A stretch of 64,000 nt of DNA from Mesorhizobium_K sp040049215 (GTDB lineage: Bacteria; Pseudomonadota; Alphaproteobacteria; Rhizobiales; Rhizobiaceae), in assembly GCF_040049215.1 (NCBI RefSeq), contig NZ_JBDZDN010000003.1, positions 1 to 64,000 of the forward strand. Reading direction: 5' to 3'. Shown here one piece after another: positions 15,425 through 24,717 of this stretch. The notes beneath the pieces were generated by a model. It did not search any database. It worked only from the letters and a program-made list of their open reading frames with translations, and was not told the origin of the DNA. The translations under genes were made by a program, and so were the position numbers. The first letter of the stretch is position 1, and every line of letters begins with the position of its first letter.

Positions 15425-16561
15425 ATGCTGTTCTGGGTCATAGCCGCCTTGCTGACACTGGGAGCCAGCCTTGCAGTGCTGCTGCCCCTTGCCGGCCGCA
15501 GTCAGGTTCGTGCTGCCGACGCGAGCCATGACCTCGAAGTCTACCGCGACCAGCTTGCCGAACTCGACCGCGACGCCGCGCGCGGGCTGATCCAGGCATC
15601 GGAGGCGGAGCAGGCGCGGGCCGAGATCGCCAGGCGCATCCTCAAGGCAGACAAGGCCGCGAAATCCGCCGGTGCGGGCGCACCGTCCGGCGGCAAGGGC
15701 ATTCGCGCGGTCGGCATGGCGGCCGTGCTTGCCGTGCCGCTGGTGAGTTGGGGCGTCTATGCGGCCATCGGTTCGCCGGACCTGCCCTCGCAGCCGCTCG
15801 CGGCGCGTCTGGAAAAAAGTCCGGCCGACAGCTCGGTCGAGGAGCTGATCGCCCGGGCCGAATCGCATCTTGCCGCCAATCCCGACGACGGCAGGGGCTG
15901 GGACGTGCTTGCGCCGATCTATTCACGAATGGGCCGATACGGCGAGGCGGTGATCGCCTATCGCAACGCGATTCGCCTCGGCGGCGCGAACAGCGCCAGG
16001 GAATCCGGCCTCGGCGAGGCAATTGCCGGGGCGGCGGGCGGAATGATCTCCGCCGAGGCGCAGGCGGCGTTCGCGCGGGCGCTCGAGCTGGAGCCCGGGC
16101 AGCCGAAGGCGAGCTTCTACCTTGCATCCGCGCTGGCGCAGGAGGGCAAAACCGCAGAAGCCGTGAGCGCCTGGCAGGCGATGCTGACGGCGATGCCGGC
16201 GGATTCGCCGTGGCGCGGCGCGATAGGAGAGGCTGTCGCCGCGGCCAATGCGAGGCTCGTGGCTGAAGCAGGCGGCGCCGGGCCGACGCAGGAACAGGTC
16301 AACGCCGCGGCCGGCATGTCCGACGAGGACCGCAATGCGATGATCGAGACGATGGTGGCGGGGCTCGACGAGAAGCTCCGGCAGAATCCGCGCGACCTGG
16401 AAGGCTGGACGCGGCTCGTTCGTTCCTATCATGTGCTCGGCCGGGCAGACGCGGCGCGTGACGCGCTGAAGCGCGGCGTTGCGGCTCTGGGCGAGAGCAC
16501 CGACGAGGGCAAAAAACTCGCCGATTTGTCCAGCACGCTCGGGCTGACGGCGGCGGAATGA
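15425..16561 (+). CDS. ccmI: cytochrome c maturation protein CcmI (CycH)
   Basis: This 378-residue protein is the TPR chaperone that delivers apocytochrome c to the CcmF/H heme ligation complex. It has an N-terminal membrane helix (1-20), an EVYRDQLAELDRDAARGLI segment diagnostic of CcmI, a second helix near 95-115 and TPR repeats from about 140 on. It is the first gene of the ccmI-ccmE-ccmF-ccmH (cycHJKL) operon, with four bases to ccmE. Confidence 0.93.
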   Translation: MLFWVIAALLTLGASLAVLLPLAGRSQVRAADASHDLEVYRDQLAELDRDAARGLIQASEAEQARAEIARRILKADKAAKSAGAGAPSGGKGIRAVGMAAVLAVPLVSWGVYAAIGSPDLPSQPLAARLEKSPADSSVEELIARAESHLAANPDDGRGWDVLAPIYSRMGRYGEAVIAYRNAIRLGGANSARESGLGEAIAGAAGGMISAEAQAAFARALELEPGQPKASFYLASALAQEGKTAEAVSAWQAMLTAMPADSPWRGAIGEAVAAANARLVAEAGGAGPTQEQVNAAAGMSDEDRNAMIETMVAGLDEKLRQNPRDLEGWTRLVRSYHVLGRADAARDALKRGVAALGESTDEGKKLADLSSTLGLTAAE

Positions 16562-16565
16562 GTTC

Positions 16566-17006
16566 ATGACACGCAAGCAGAAAAGACTGTCGGTGATCGC
16601 GGGCGCGCTGGGTTTCCTCGGCGTCGCGGTGGCGCTTACCTTCTATGCGCTCGGCCAGAAGGCGTCGTATTTCTACATGCCCGCCGATCTCGCCAGCGCT
16701 ACGCTCGAGCCCGGCCAGCGCATCAGGCTCGGCGGGCTGGTCGAGAAGGGCACGATCGTGCGCGACCAGGGGACCGAGGTAGAATTCTCCGTGACCGACA
16801 TGGAGCGATCGGTCAAGGTCGCCTATTCCGGCATCCTGCCCGATCTCTTCCGCGAGGAGCAGGGCGTCATCACGGAAGGCAGCTTCGGGCCGGACGGCGT
16901 GTTCATCGCCGACAGCGTGCTCGCCAAGCACGACGAGACCTACATGCCCAAGGAAGTCGCCGACAGCCTGAAAGAAAAGGGCGTGTGGCAGGAGACGACG
17001 CAATGA
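16566..17006 (+). CDS. ccmE: cytochrome c maturation heme chaperone CcmE (CycJ)
   Basis: A 146-residue periplasmic heme chaperone anchored by an N-terminal helix (8-28). The signature HDETYMP motif is present, with His122 as the covalent heme-binding residue and Tyr126 as heme ligand. A six-strand OB fold spans about 45-125. Length and motif are standard. It is second in the cycHJKL operon. Confidence 0.95.
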   Translation: MTRKQKRLSVIAGALGFLGVAVALTFYALGQKASYFYMPADLASATLEPGQRIRLGGLVEKGTIVRDQGTEVEFSVTDMERSVKVAYSGILPDLFREEQGVITEGSFGPDGVFIADSVLAKHDETYMPKEVADSLKEKGVWQETTQ

Positions 17007-17045
17007 GCGTGCCGCGGCGCAGGTGCGGCCAGATGGTTGAGCCAA

Positions 17046-19037
17046 ATGGTTGAGCTCGGGCATTTCGCGCTCGTGCTGGCCTTCGCGCTGGCCCTGGTGC
17101 AATCGATCGTGCCGCTGGCCGGCGCCCGCACCGGCAACGACCGCATGATGGCCGTCGCCCGGCCGGTTTCAGTGACCGGTTTCGCGCTCGTTGCGCTCGC
17201 CTTCGGAGTGCTGACGATTTCCTACGCGCGCTCGGACTTTTCCGTGGCGAATGTGTGGGAGAATTCGCACTCGCTGAAGCCGCTTCTCTACAAGATCACC
17301 GGCACCTGGGGAAACCACGAAGGTTCGATGCTGCTCTGGGTGCTGATCCTAACCTTCTTCGGCGCGCTGGTGGCGCTGTTCGGCGCCAACCTTCCGGCCA
17401 GCCTGCGCGCGACGGTGCTCGCGGTTCAGGGCTGGATCGGCGCCGCCTTCCTGCTGTTCATCCTCGTGACGTCCAATCCGTTCGCCCGGCTGTCGCCGGC
17501 GCCGATCGAAGGGCGCGACCTCAACCCCATCCTGCAGGACGTCGGCCTCGCCATCCATCCGCCGCTCCTCTACCTCGGCTATGTCGGCTTCTCGGTCTGC
17601 TTCTCCTTCGCGGTGGCGGCGCTGATCGACGGCCGCATCGATGCGGCCTGGGCGAGATGGGTGCGGCCGTGGACGCTCGCCGCCTGGTCGTTCCTGACCG
17701 GCGGCATAGCGATGGGTTCCTACTGGGCCTACTACGAGCTCGGCTGGGGCGGCTTCTGGTTCTGGGACCCGGTGGAGAATGCCTCCTTCATGCCGTGGCT
17801 TGCGGGCACCGCGCTGCTGCATTCGGCGATCGTGATGGAGAAGCGCTCGGCGCTGAAGATCTGGACGCTGCTGCTCGCCATCCTCACCTTCTCGCTGTCG
17901 CTGCTCGGGACCTTCCTGGTCCGGTCGGGCGTGCTGACTTCGGTCCACGCTTTCGCGACGGACCCCGGCCGCGGCATCTTCATCCTCTGCATCCTGACAC
18001 TTTTCATCGGCGGCTCGCTGGCGCTCTTTGCGCTGCGCGCCCCGACGCTGACGGCCGGCGGGATATTCCATCCGATCTCGCGCGAGGGCGCGCTCGTCCT
18101 CAACAATCTGTTCCTGACGACGGCAACGGCCACGGTTCTGGTCGGAACGCTCTATCCGCTCATCGTGGAAGCGCTGTCCGGCGACAAGATTTCGGTCGGC
18201 GCGCCGTTCTTCGACCTGACCTTCGGTTCGCTGATGGCGCCGCTGCTGGCGGTGGTGCCGTTCGGGCCTCTGCTCGCGTGGAAGCGCGGCGACATCCTTG
18301 CGGTCGCGCAGCGGCTGATGACGGCTTTTGCTGGCGCGCTGCTCGCCGTGCTTGTCACCATGCTTTTCGTCGACGGGGCATCCGCGTTCGCGGCACTGGG
18401 TATCGGCCTCGCGGTCTGGCTGGTGCTCGGCGCCCTGACGGATCTGGCACTCAAGGCCGGTTTCGGCAGCGTATCTGTGCGCCAGATGATGCGACGCCTT
18501 GCCGGGCTGCCGCGCTCGGTGTTCGGCACGACGCTTGCCCATCTCGGTCTTGGCCTGACCACGCTTGGCATCGTCGGCGTGATGTCGTTCGAGACGGAAA
18601 ACATCCTGGCGATGAAGCCGGGACAGACGACCGAGATTTCGGGCTACGTTCTCAGGTTCGACGAAATCCAGCCCGTCCGGGGTCCGAACTTCACGGAAAA
18701 CCGCGCCAAATTCTCGTTGCTGGACGCCGGCGGAAAGCCCTATGGCGAGATCGTGTCGTCGAAACGCTTCTATCCGGTACGGCAGATGCCGACGACCGAA
18801 GCCGGCATCCGCACCATTGGGTTCAGCCAGCTTTACGTGTCGCTCGGCGACGAAACGGCCGACGGCGCGCTGGTGGTGCGCATCTGGTGGAAACCGCTGG
18901 TGACGCTGATCTGGGGCGGCGCGCTCGCGATGATGGCCGGCGGCGCGGTGTCGCTCTTCGACCGCCGGCTGCGTGTCGGCGCGCCCGCCCGGCGGCGCCG
19001 CGAGGCAGCCGTCAGGCCGGAAGCGGCGACGTCATGA
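17046..19037 (+). CDS. ccmF: cytochrome c heme lyase CcmF (CycK)
   Basis: A 663-residue polytopic membrane protein, the heme lyase that attaches heme to apocytochrome c. The WWD domain (WGGFWFWDPVENASFMPW) lies near residues 235-252, and the C-terminal half has a large periplasmic loop followed by a final helix. I chose the ATG at 17046 because homologues start VELGHFAL; a TTG at 17037 also exists. A tandem ATGGTTGAGC (17033 and 17046) shows a small local duplication around the start. It overlaps ccmH by ATGA. Confidence 0.94.
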   Translation: MVELGHFALVLAFALALVQSIVPLAGARTGNDRMMAVARPVSVTGFALVALAFGVLTISYARSDFSVANVWENSHSLKPLLYKITGTWGNHEGSMLLWVLILTFFGALVALFGANLPASLRATVLAVQGWIGAAFLLFILVTSNPFARLSPAPIEGRDLNPILQDVGLAIHPPLLYLGYVGFSVCFSFAVAALIDGRIDAAWARWVRPWTLAAWSFLTGGIAMGSYWAYYELGWGGFWFWDPVENASFMPWLAGTALLHSAIVMEKRSALKIWTLLLAILTFSLSLLGTFLVRSGVLTSVHAFATDPGRGIFILCILTLFIGGSLALFALRAPTLTAGGIFHPISREGALVLNNLFLTTATATVLVGTLYPLIVEALSGDKISVGAPFFDLTFGSLMAPLLAVVPFGPLLAWKRGDILAVAQRLMTAFAGALLAVLVTMLFVDGASAFAALGIGLAVWLVLGALTDLALKAGFGSVSVRQMMRRLAGLPRSVFGTTLAHLGLGLTTLGIVGVMSFETENILAMKPGQTTEISGYVLRFDEIQPVRGPNFTENRAKFSLLDAGGKPYGEIVSSKRFYPVRQMPTTEAGIRTIGFSQLYVSLGDETADGALVVRIWWKPLVTLIWGGALAMMAGGAVSLFDRRLRVGAPARRRREAAVRPEAATS

Positions 19038-19507
19038 AGCGCGCTTTCCTGCTTGCCAGCCTGGTGCTTGCGATCTCGCTCTGGCACGGGCCGGCCGCGG
19101 CGATCCAGCCTGGCGAGGCACTGGCCGATCCGGGGCTGGAGGCGCGGGCGCGGGCGCTGTCGGCGGAACTGCGCTGCATGGTCTGCCAGAACCAGTCAAT
19201 CGATCTCTCTGATGCCGAGCTGGCGCGGGATTTGCGCGTTCTGGTGCGCGAGCGGCTGATGGCCGGCGACAGCGACGCGGAAGTTCTCGATTATGTCGTT
19301 TCGCGCTACGGCGAATTCGTATTGCTGAAGCCGCGATTCAACCTGCGCAACGCACTGCTGTGGGGCACACCGGTGGTGCTGCTTGGGGCTGGCGCTGCCG
19401 TCCTGCTCTTCTCGCGGAGAAAGCGGAAATCGGCTGCACAGGCGCTCACCGAGGAAGAAACGGCCGAGCTCGACCGCATTCTTCACGATACGCCGAACCC
19501 TTCATAA
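19034..19507 (+). CDS. ccmH: cytochrome c maturation protein CcmH (CycL)
   Basis: A 157-residue thiol oxidoreductase of the heme ligation complex. The signal peptide ends near residue 23; the LRCMVCQNQSI motif (around 49-59) carries the redox-active cysteine pair that reduces apocytochrome CXXCH. A single membrane helix near 108-127 and a basic cytoplasmic tail follow. It is last in the cycHJKL operon and converges with the cyclase gene, leaving 13 bases between stops. Confidence 0.94.
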   Translation: MKRAFLLASLVLAISLWHGPAAAIQPGEALADPGLEARARALSAELRCMVCQNQSIDLSDAELARDLRVLVRERLMAGDSDAEVLDYVVSRYGEFVLLKPRFNLRNALLWGTPVVLLGAGAAVLLFSRRKRKSAAQALTEEETAELDRILHDTPNPS

Positions 19508-19520
19508 GTGGATCGCTGCC

Positions 19521-20696
19521 TCAGCTCGAAGCGCCATCCGGAAGCCAGAGTTCGAAGACTTCCCGCGGCTCGGCGAAGCCTTTCAAGGTCTGACTACCGA
19601 GGCTTCGCGTAGCGCCGTCAGGAAGCACCGCAGCGACCTCGCGGGAACAGACGGCGCGCCGGTCAAGAGTCTTGGCGACACCTTCCAGCCTGCTGAGATA
19701 GTTGACGGTCGGGCCGACCACGGTGAAGTCAAGCCGGTCGAGGCTACCGATGTTGCCATAAACGACGGGTCCCACATGCAGCGCGGCGACGAAACGCATG
19801 CCTGCGGCGGCAGGACAGGCGAACGCGTCCAGGACGGCGCGGGCGGCACGCCGGCACGCCTCCGGCCGGCTGCCCTCCTCGTCAGCCGGAAAAACCGCCA
19901 ACACTCCGTCTCCAACAAATTTCAACACGTCTCCGCCCTGCGCGCGGATTGCATCGACGACGACCTCGAAATAGGCGTCGAGCCTTTTCAGCAGGGTATC
20001 GGGATCCAGGCGTTCGGACATTCCGCTCGAATCGCGCAAGTCGGTGATCAGTACGGCCGCGTCGATCGCGGTGGTCTGGCCGCGTCGGAAGGCCCCCTTG
20101 CCAATGCGCTCCGCCGGCCCGCTTCCAAGATAGACTTGAAGCAGACTGGCCATGGAATGACGCATCGCAGCAGGTTCCAGCGCCGCCCCGATGGCAGGCG
20201 CGAGGCTTTCGATCAGGCCGATTTCCGAATCGGAAAAGCCGCCCGGCCGGTCCGTGGTGAAGGCACACGCCTGAACAGAGCCGTCGCCATAGGCGACCGG
20301 CATCGCCAGATAGTCGGTGCTCCCGCTTTCCGCGAGCTCGAACAGCACGGCATGGTCCTGCCCCGTCACGAGGTTTTCCAACGACCTGTGGTAACTCTTG
20401 CGGGTCGTGATTACATGCTTGAACGGGCTGCCCTCGTAGGACCCGGTGGCAAGCATGCCGCGCGGAACGGTATAGCTCTCTGGTCCGCCCTCGCGGCTCC
20501 AGATGACACCCCAGGCGCTGATAAGCGGATTGGCCACCGACTGCCCGATACGGACGCGCAAAAGGGGAACGCCTGACTCCACCAGCCTTTCGGCAACCCC
20601 GCCCACGACCTCCTCCGGGGTGGCGTTCTGCCTGGCCGGCCCAATAAGCCAGTCGACAATCCCGGAGGGTGCTGGCGGCGTTTCATGGTTGGTCAT
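19521..20696 (-). CDS. class III adenylate/guanylate cyclase with N-terminal sensor domain
   Basis: A 391-residue soluble protein. Residues 1 to about 185 form a GAF-like sensor region without clear catalytic motifs. The class III cyclase domain follows, with metal-binding Asp219 (LITDLRDSS) and Asp263 (KFVGDGVLAVF), and Lys259 for base recognition. The usual G-D-T-V-N motif reads G-P-T-V-N, a form common in rhizobial cyclases. It should make cAMP in response to a cytoplasmic cue. It diverges from degP across a 115-base gap. ATG 20696 is chosen; 20708 would add four residues. Confidence 0.85.
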   Translation of the reverse strand: MTNHETPPAPSGIVDWLIGPARQNATPEEVVGGVAERLVESGVPLLRVRIGQSVANPLISAWGVIWSREGGPESYTVPRGMLATGSYEGSPFKHVITTRKSYHRSLENLVTGQDHAVLFELAESGSTDYLAMPVAYGDGSVQACAFTTDRPGGFSDSEIGLIESLAPAIGAALEPAAMRHSMASLLQVYLGSGPAERIGKGAFRRGQTTAIDAAVLITDLRDSSGMSERLDPDTLLKRLDAYFEVVVDAIRAQGGDVLKFVGDGVLAVFPADEEGSRPEACRRAARAVLDAFACPAAAGMRFVAALHVGPVVYGNIGSLDRLDFTVVGPTVNYLSRLEGVAKTLDRRAVCSREVAAVLPDGATRSLGSQTLKGFAEPREVFELWLPDGASS

Positions 20697-20811
20697 GGCG
20701 ACCAACATTACCAAAATTTCATGCGGCGGAAATGGCGCCGTAATGTCCTGCTTTCTATCTCTTCGGTCGAAGGATGCCGTCGAAGCATTCCTGAGCAGAG
20801 GATAGAAACTG

Positions 20812-22344
20812 ATGACCAACTCCCCCAAGCCCATTTCGAATGGCCGCAAGCGGCTTCTGGCGGCCGCGGCCTCCGTCGCAATCATAGGCGCAGCCGGCCT
20901 CGGCGCCGTGACCTCCGGCACCGTTCCCGTTTTCGCCGAAGCCGTTCGCGTCGAGGCGCCACAGGCTCCTGGCTTCGCCGACGTCGTCGAGCGCGTTTCG
21001 CCCGCCGTCGTCAGCGTGCGTGTCAAAGCCAAGATCGAGCCTGCATCCGATACCGACGTCCAGATGTTCGGCCGCGGCTTCGAGGATCTGCCCGACGACC
21101 ATCCGATGAAGCGCTTCTTCAAGGAATTCCGTGGTTTCGACGATCAGGATGCACCTCGTTCCGAGCGCCGCCAGCGCCGCAACGACGGCCCGCGCCCCGT
21201 GGCGCAGGGATCCGGCTTCTTCATCTCCGAGGACGGCTATGTCGTCACCAACAACCATGTCGTCGAAGGTGGCGCGGTCTTCACCGTCGTCACCGACAGC
21301 GGCAAGGAACTCGACGCCAAGCTCATCGGCACCGATCCGCGCACCGATCTCGCCGTGCTCAAGGTCGACGAGCCCGGCACCAAGTTCACCTATGTCGCCT
21401 TCGCCGACGACGCCAAGGTGCGCGTCGGCGACTGGGTCGTGGCGGTCGGCAATCCATTCGGTCTCGGCGGCACGGTGACTGCCGGCATCGTCTCGGCCCG
21501 CGGCCGCGACATCGGCGCCGGCCCATACGACGATTTCCTGCAGATCGACGCGGCGGTCAACCGCGGCAACTCGGGCGGTCCTGACTTCAACCTCAACGGT
21601 GAGGTGGTCGGCATCAACACGGCGATCTTCTCGCCGTCCGGCGGCAATGTCGGCATCGCCTTCGCCATTCCGGCGTCGACGGCCCGCGAAGTTGTCCAGG
21701 ACCTGATCAAGGACGGCGCGGTGCAGCGCGGCTGGCTCGGCGTCGAGATCCAGCCGGTGACCCCGGAGATCGCCGATTCGCTCGGCCTGGCCGACGATAA
21801 GGGCGCGCTCGTCTCCAATCCGCAGGAAGATGGCCCGGCCAAGAAGGCCGGCGTCATGGCAGGCGATGTCATCACCGCCGTGGACGGCAAGGAAGTTGCT
21901 TCGCCCAAGGAACTCGCCCGCATCATCGGCGGCATCGCGCCTGGCAGCGCGGTCGACGTGACTGTCTGGCGCGACGGCAAGTCCGAGGTGGTCAAGATCG
22001 ACCTCGGCGAACTGCCGGGTGCGGAGAAGCAAGCCGCGCTCCAGGGCGACGACACCGCGCCGGCGGAGTCCGACGAACTTGCCGACCTCGGCCTGACGAT
22101 AGCGCCGTCCGATAACGGCAAGGGCGTCGTCGTGACCGATGTCGATCCGGGCAGCGATGCAGCCGACCGCGGTCTCCAGGCCGGCGACGTCATCACCAAC
22201 GTCAACTCCAAGCCGGTCGCCGGCGGCGGCGACATCGAAAAGGCGATGCAAGACGCCGCCAAGGCCGGCCGCAAGGCGGTGCTGGTGCAGGTGACTCGCG
22301 ACGACGTCAGCCGCTTCGTCACCCTGCCCATCGCCAAGGGCTGA
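20812..22344 (+). CDS. degP: periplasmic serine protease DegP/HtrA (Do family)
   Basis: A 510-residue Do-family protease/chaperone. It has an N-terminal signal segment (13-43), a trypsin-like domain with catalytic His149 (NNHVVEG), Asp179 (RTDLAVL) and Ser254 (RGNSGGP), then two PDZ domains (about 305-400 and 420-505). The residue after GNSGGP is Asp rather than the more common Leu. It acts on misfolded envelope proteins. The adjacent two-component pair, as in rhizobial synteny, may respond to envelope stress, but no regulatory link is shown here. Confidence 0.93.
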   Translation: MTNSPKPISNGRKRLLAAAASVAIIGAAGLGAVTSGTVPVFAEAVRVEAPQAPGFADVVERVSPAVVSVRVKAKIEPASDTDVQMFGRGFEDLPDDHPMKRFFKEFRGFDDQDAPRSERRQRRNDGPRPVAQGSGFFISEDGYVVTNNHVVEGGAVFTVVTDSGKELDAKLIGTDPRTDLAVLKVDEPGTKFTYVAFADDAKVRVGDWVVAVGNPFGLGGTVTAGIVSARGRDIGAGPYDDFLQIDAAVNRGNSGGPDFNLNGEVVGINTAIFSPSGGNVGIAFAIPASTAREVVQDLIKDGAVQRGWLGVEIQPVTPEIADSLGLADDKGALVSNPQEDGPAKKAGVMAGDVITAVDGKEVASPKELARIIGGIAPGSAVDVTVWRDGKSEVVKIDLGELPGAEKQAALQGDDTAPAESDELADLGLTIAPSDNGKGVVVTDVDPGSDAADRGLQAGDVITNVNSKPVAGGGDIEKAMQDAAKAGRKAVLVQVTRDDVSRFVTLPIAKG

Positions 22345-22464
22345 ACCCGCGGCGGGATGGCGTTCCTCCAGTCGCCGTCCCGCTCCTAGTTTCCGGCGCC
22401 GGCGTCCCGCACCCCCGAGCCGCCGCGCCGGAACTCCGGGCATCCCGCGTCCAGTCAGTCATCC

Positions 22465-22512
22465 GGGACGCTCGGCGGCAGCAGGCATAATCGCCTGCTG
22501 CCGGAGCGTCCC
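22465..22512. repeat. strong hairpin between degP and the regulator gene
   Basis: GGGACGCTC...GGCAGCAGGC (from 22465) and GCCTGCTGCC...GAGCGTCCC (to 22512) pair almost perfectly over about 20 bases around an ATAATC loop. No T-run follows on either strand, so a mRNA-stabilising or Rho-linked hairpin, or a solitary palindromic repeat, is more likely than an intrinsic terminator. It lies 43 bases upstream of the regulator ATG. Confidence 0.6.
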
Positions 22513-22555
22513 TTCCGGACATCCGCTTCGCCGCTTTTTCGCGTATAGAGGTCGC

Positions 22556-23230
22556 ATGAAGATTCTCATCGTCGAGGATGATCGCGAGGCCGCCGACTAT
22601 CTCGAGAAGGCCTTTGCGGAGACCGGACACACCGCCCATGTGGCGCGTGACGGCGAGACCGGCTTCGCGCTCGCCGATTCGGGCGACTACGACGTGATGG
22701 TGGTCGACCGCATGCTGCCGCGCCGCGACGGCCTGTCGCTGATCGCCGGGCTGCGCTCGCGCGGCAACGCCACGCCGGTGCTTATCCTTTCGGCGCTGGG
22801 CGAGGTCGACGACCGCGTGACCGGCCTGCGCGCCGGCGGCGACGACTATCTGACCAAACCCTACGCCTTTTCCGAACTGCTCGCGCGCGTCGAGGTTCTC
22901 AACCGGCGCGCCAGTTCGAAGGAGACAGAAACGGTCTACCGCGCCGGGGACCTCGAACTCGATCGGCTTTCCCATACGGTCAAGCGGGCCGGCCGCGAGA
23001 TAACGCTGCAGCCGCGCGAGTTCCGCCTGCTCGAATATCTGATGCGGCACGCCGGGCAGGTGGTCACCCGGACCATGCTGCTCGAAAATGTCTGGGACTA
23101 CCATTTCGACCCGCAGACCAACGTCATCGACGTCCACGTTTCGCGTCTGCGCGGCAAGATCGAGAAGGGTTTCGACAGCCCGATCCTGCACACGGTGCGC
23201 GGCGCGGGCTACATGCTGAAGGCGGCCTAG
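22556..23230 (+). CDS. OmpR-family response regulator (RagA-like)
   Basis: A 224-residue response regulator. The receiver domain has phosphoacceptor Asp51 (VVDRMLPRRDG) and Lys101 (DDYLTKPYAF); the winged-helix DNA-binding domain spans about 128-222 with the VDVHVSRLRGKI segment. It pairs with the downstream kinase gene 29 bases away. The gene order with degP and glnE matches my memory of S. meliloti degP1-SMc02366-SMc02367. Its regulon is not evident from sequence. Confidence 0.85.
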   Translation: MKILIVEDDREAADYLEKAFAETGHTAHVARDGETGFALADSGDYDVMVVDRMLPRRDGLSLIAGLRSRGNATPVLILSALGEVDDRVTGLRAGGDDYLTKPYAFSELLARVEVLNRRASSKETETVYRAGDLELDRLSHTVKRAGREITLQPREFRLLEYLMRHAGQVVTRTMLLENVWDYHFDPQTNVIDVHVSRLRGKIEKGFDSPILHTVRGAGYMLKAA

Positions 23231-23259
23231 GCCATGTCGGCTCGTCGGATATTGCTTTA

Positions 23260-24717
23260 ATGGCGCTTCGGCTGCCCGCGATCATGAGGACGACGGCCGC
23301 CCGGCTTTCCGCGCTCTATCTCATCCTGTTCGCCATCTGCGCGGTGCTACTCGTCTTCTACATGACGTCGTTGTCTGCAAGCATGCTCGCCGCGCAGACC
23401 AAGGAGACGATCAACGAGGAAGTGCAGGGGCTCGACCGCGCCTACCGCCGCGGCGGGCTGCCGTTCCTGGTGCGCGTCGTCGAACAGCGCTCGCGCCAGC
23501 CGGGCGCGAACCTCTATCTGATCGCCGATTCCAACGGCCGCATCCTGACCGGCAACGTCGAAAGCCTTGAACCCGGCGTGCTGGAGACCGAAGGCTGGAC
23601 GGCGCAGCCCTTCACATACCAGCGCTACGGCGACGGAGTGGTCGAGCGCCGGGCACCGAATGTAAGCGACCTCGAGACGCCGCCGGCCGCAACAGAGACC
23701 CGGCATGCGGCTATCGCGCTCATCTCGCGCCTGCCCAACCAGATGATCGTGCTGGTCGGGCGGGATCTGGGCGAACCGGAGCGCTTTCGCGTCGTCGTGC
23801 AGCGCGCCCTGATCTTCGCGCTCGGCATGATGGCGGTCGGCGGGCTGCTGATCTGGTATTTTGTAGGCCGCCGTGCGCTGAAGCGCATCGACAGCGTGTC
23901 GCAGGCCAGCCGCCGCATCATGGGCGGCGACCTCAGCGGCCGCCTGCCGGTGACCGGCGCGGGCGATGAGTTCGATCGCCTGTCGGAGAATCTGAACGCC
24001 ATGCTGACCAAGATTGCCGGCCTGAATGAGGGGCTGAGGCAGGTCTCGGACAACATCGCGCACGATCTGAAAACCCCGCTGACGAGGCTGCGCAACCGCG
24101 CCGAGGCGGCACTTGCGGGCAATCCGGAGGAAGCCGAGGGCTACCGCGAGGCGCTCGAGGCGACGATCACCGAATCCGACCGCCTGATAAAGACGTTCAA
24201 TGCGATCCTGATGATCTCTCGGCTGGAGGCCGGTTATTCGGCCGAAGCGTTGACCAGGGTCGACCTCGCGACGGCGGTCCACGATGTCGTGGAGCTCTAC
24301 GAGCCGGCGGCGGAAGAGGTCGGCGTGACGCTGGACGCGCCGGCGGCTGGAAGCTTTTTGGTCGACGGCAACCGCGAGCTGATCGGCCAGGCCCTTTCGA
24401 ACGTCGTCGACAATGCGATCAAATATTCCTCCGGGGCCGCGGAAGCGCCGGTCGTTCGCGTGACGATCGAGAAGAAAGCTGGCGAGATAAGCCTGAAGGT
24501 CGTGGACAACGGCCCTGGCATTCCCGACCAGAGCGACCGTGACCGCGCGACCGAGAGGTTCGTGCGGCTGGAGCAGAGCCGGTCGCAGCCCGGTTCCGGC
24601 CTTGGCCTCAGCCTTGCCAAGGCTGTCATGAAATTTCATGGCGGGCGGCTCGAACTGCTGCAGGGCGATCCCGGGCTGACAGTGGTCATGACCTTTCCCG
24701 CGGCCAAGGGCGCGTGA
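23260..24717 (+). CDS. sensor histidine kinase (RagB-like)
   Basis: A 485-residue kinase with TM1 at about 15-35, a periplasmic domain to about 180, TM2 at about 182-203, a HAMP domain (204-255), the H-box with His268 (DNIAHDLKTPLTRL), and HATPase motifs NVVDNAIKYS, DNGPGIP and GSGLGLSLAK. It should act on the regulator encoded just upstream. Its stop overlaps the GTG start of glnE (GTGA), an unusual coupling of an envelope sensor with nitrogen control. Confidence 0.85.
   Translation: MALRLPAIMRTTAARLSALYLILFAICAVLLVFYMTSLSASMLAAQTKETINEEVQGLDRAYRRGGLPFLVRVVEQRSRQPGANLYLIADSNGRILTGNVESLEPGVLETEGWTAQPFTYQRYGDGVVERRAPNVSDLETPPAATETRHAAIALISRLPNQMIVLVGRDLGEPERFRVVVQRALIFALGMMAVGGLLIWYFVGRRALKRIDSVSQASRRIMGGDLSGRLPVTGAGDEFDRLSENLNAMLTKIAGLNEGLRQVSDNIAHDLKTPLTRLRNRAEAALAGNPEEAEGYREALEATITESDRLIKTFNAILMISRLEAGYSAEALTRVDLATAVHDVVELYEPAAEEVGVTLDAPAAGSFLVDGNRELIGQALSNVVDNAIKYSSGAAEAPVVRVTIEKKAGEISLKVVDNGPGIPDQSDRDRATERFVRLEQSRSQPGSGLGLSLAKAVMKFHGGRLELLQGDPGLTVVMTFPAAKGA

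Noticed and set aside
17349..18542. Long minus-strand open frame opposite ccmF
   Set aside because: Highly charged, Arg/Glu/Gln-rich translation typical of the antisense of a membrane protein gene in GC-rich DNA; no domain, and ccmF is certain here.
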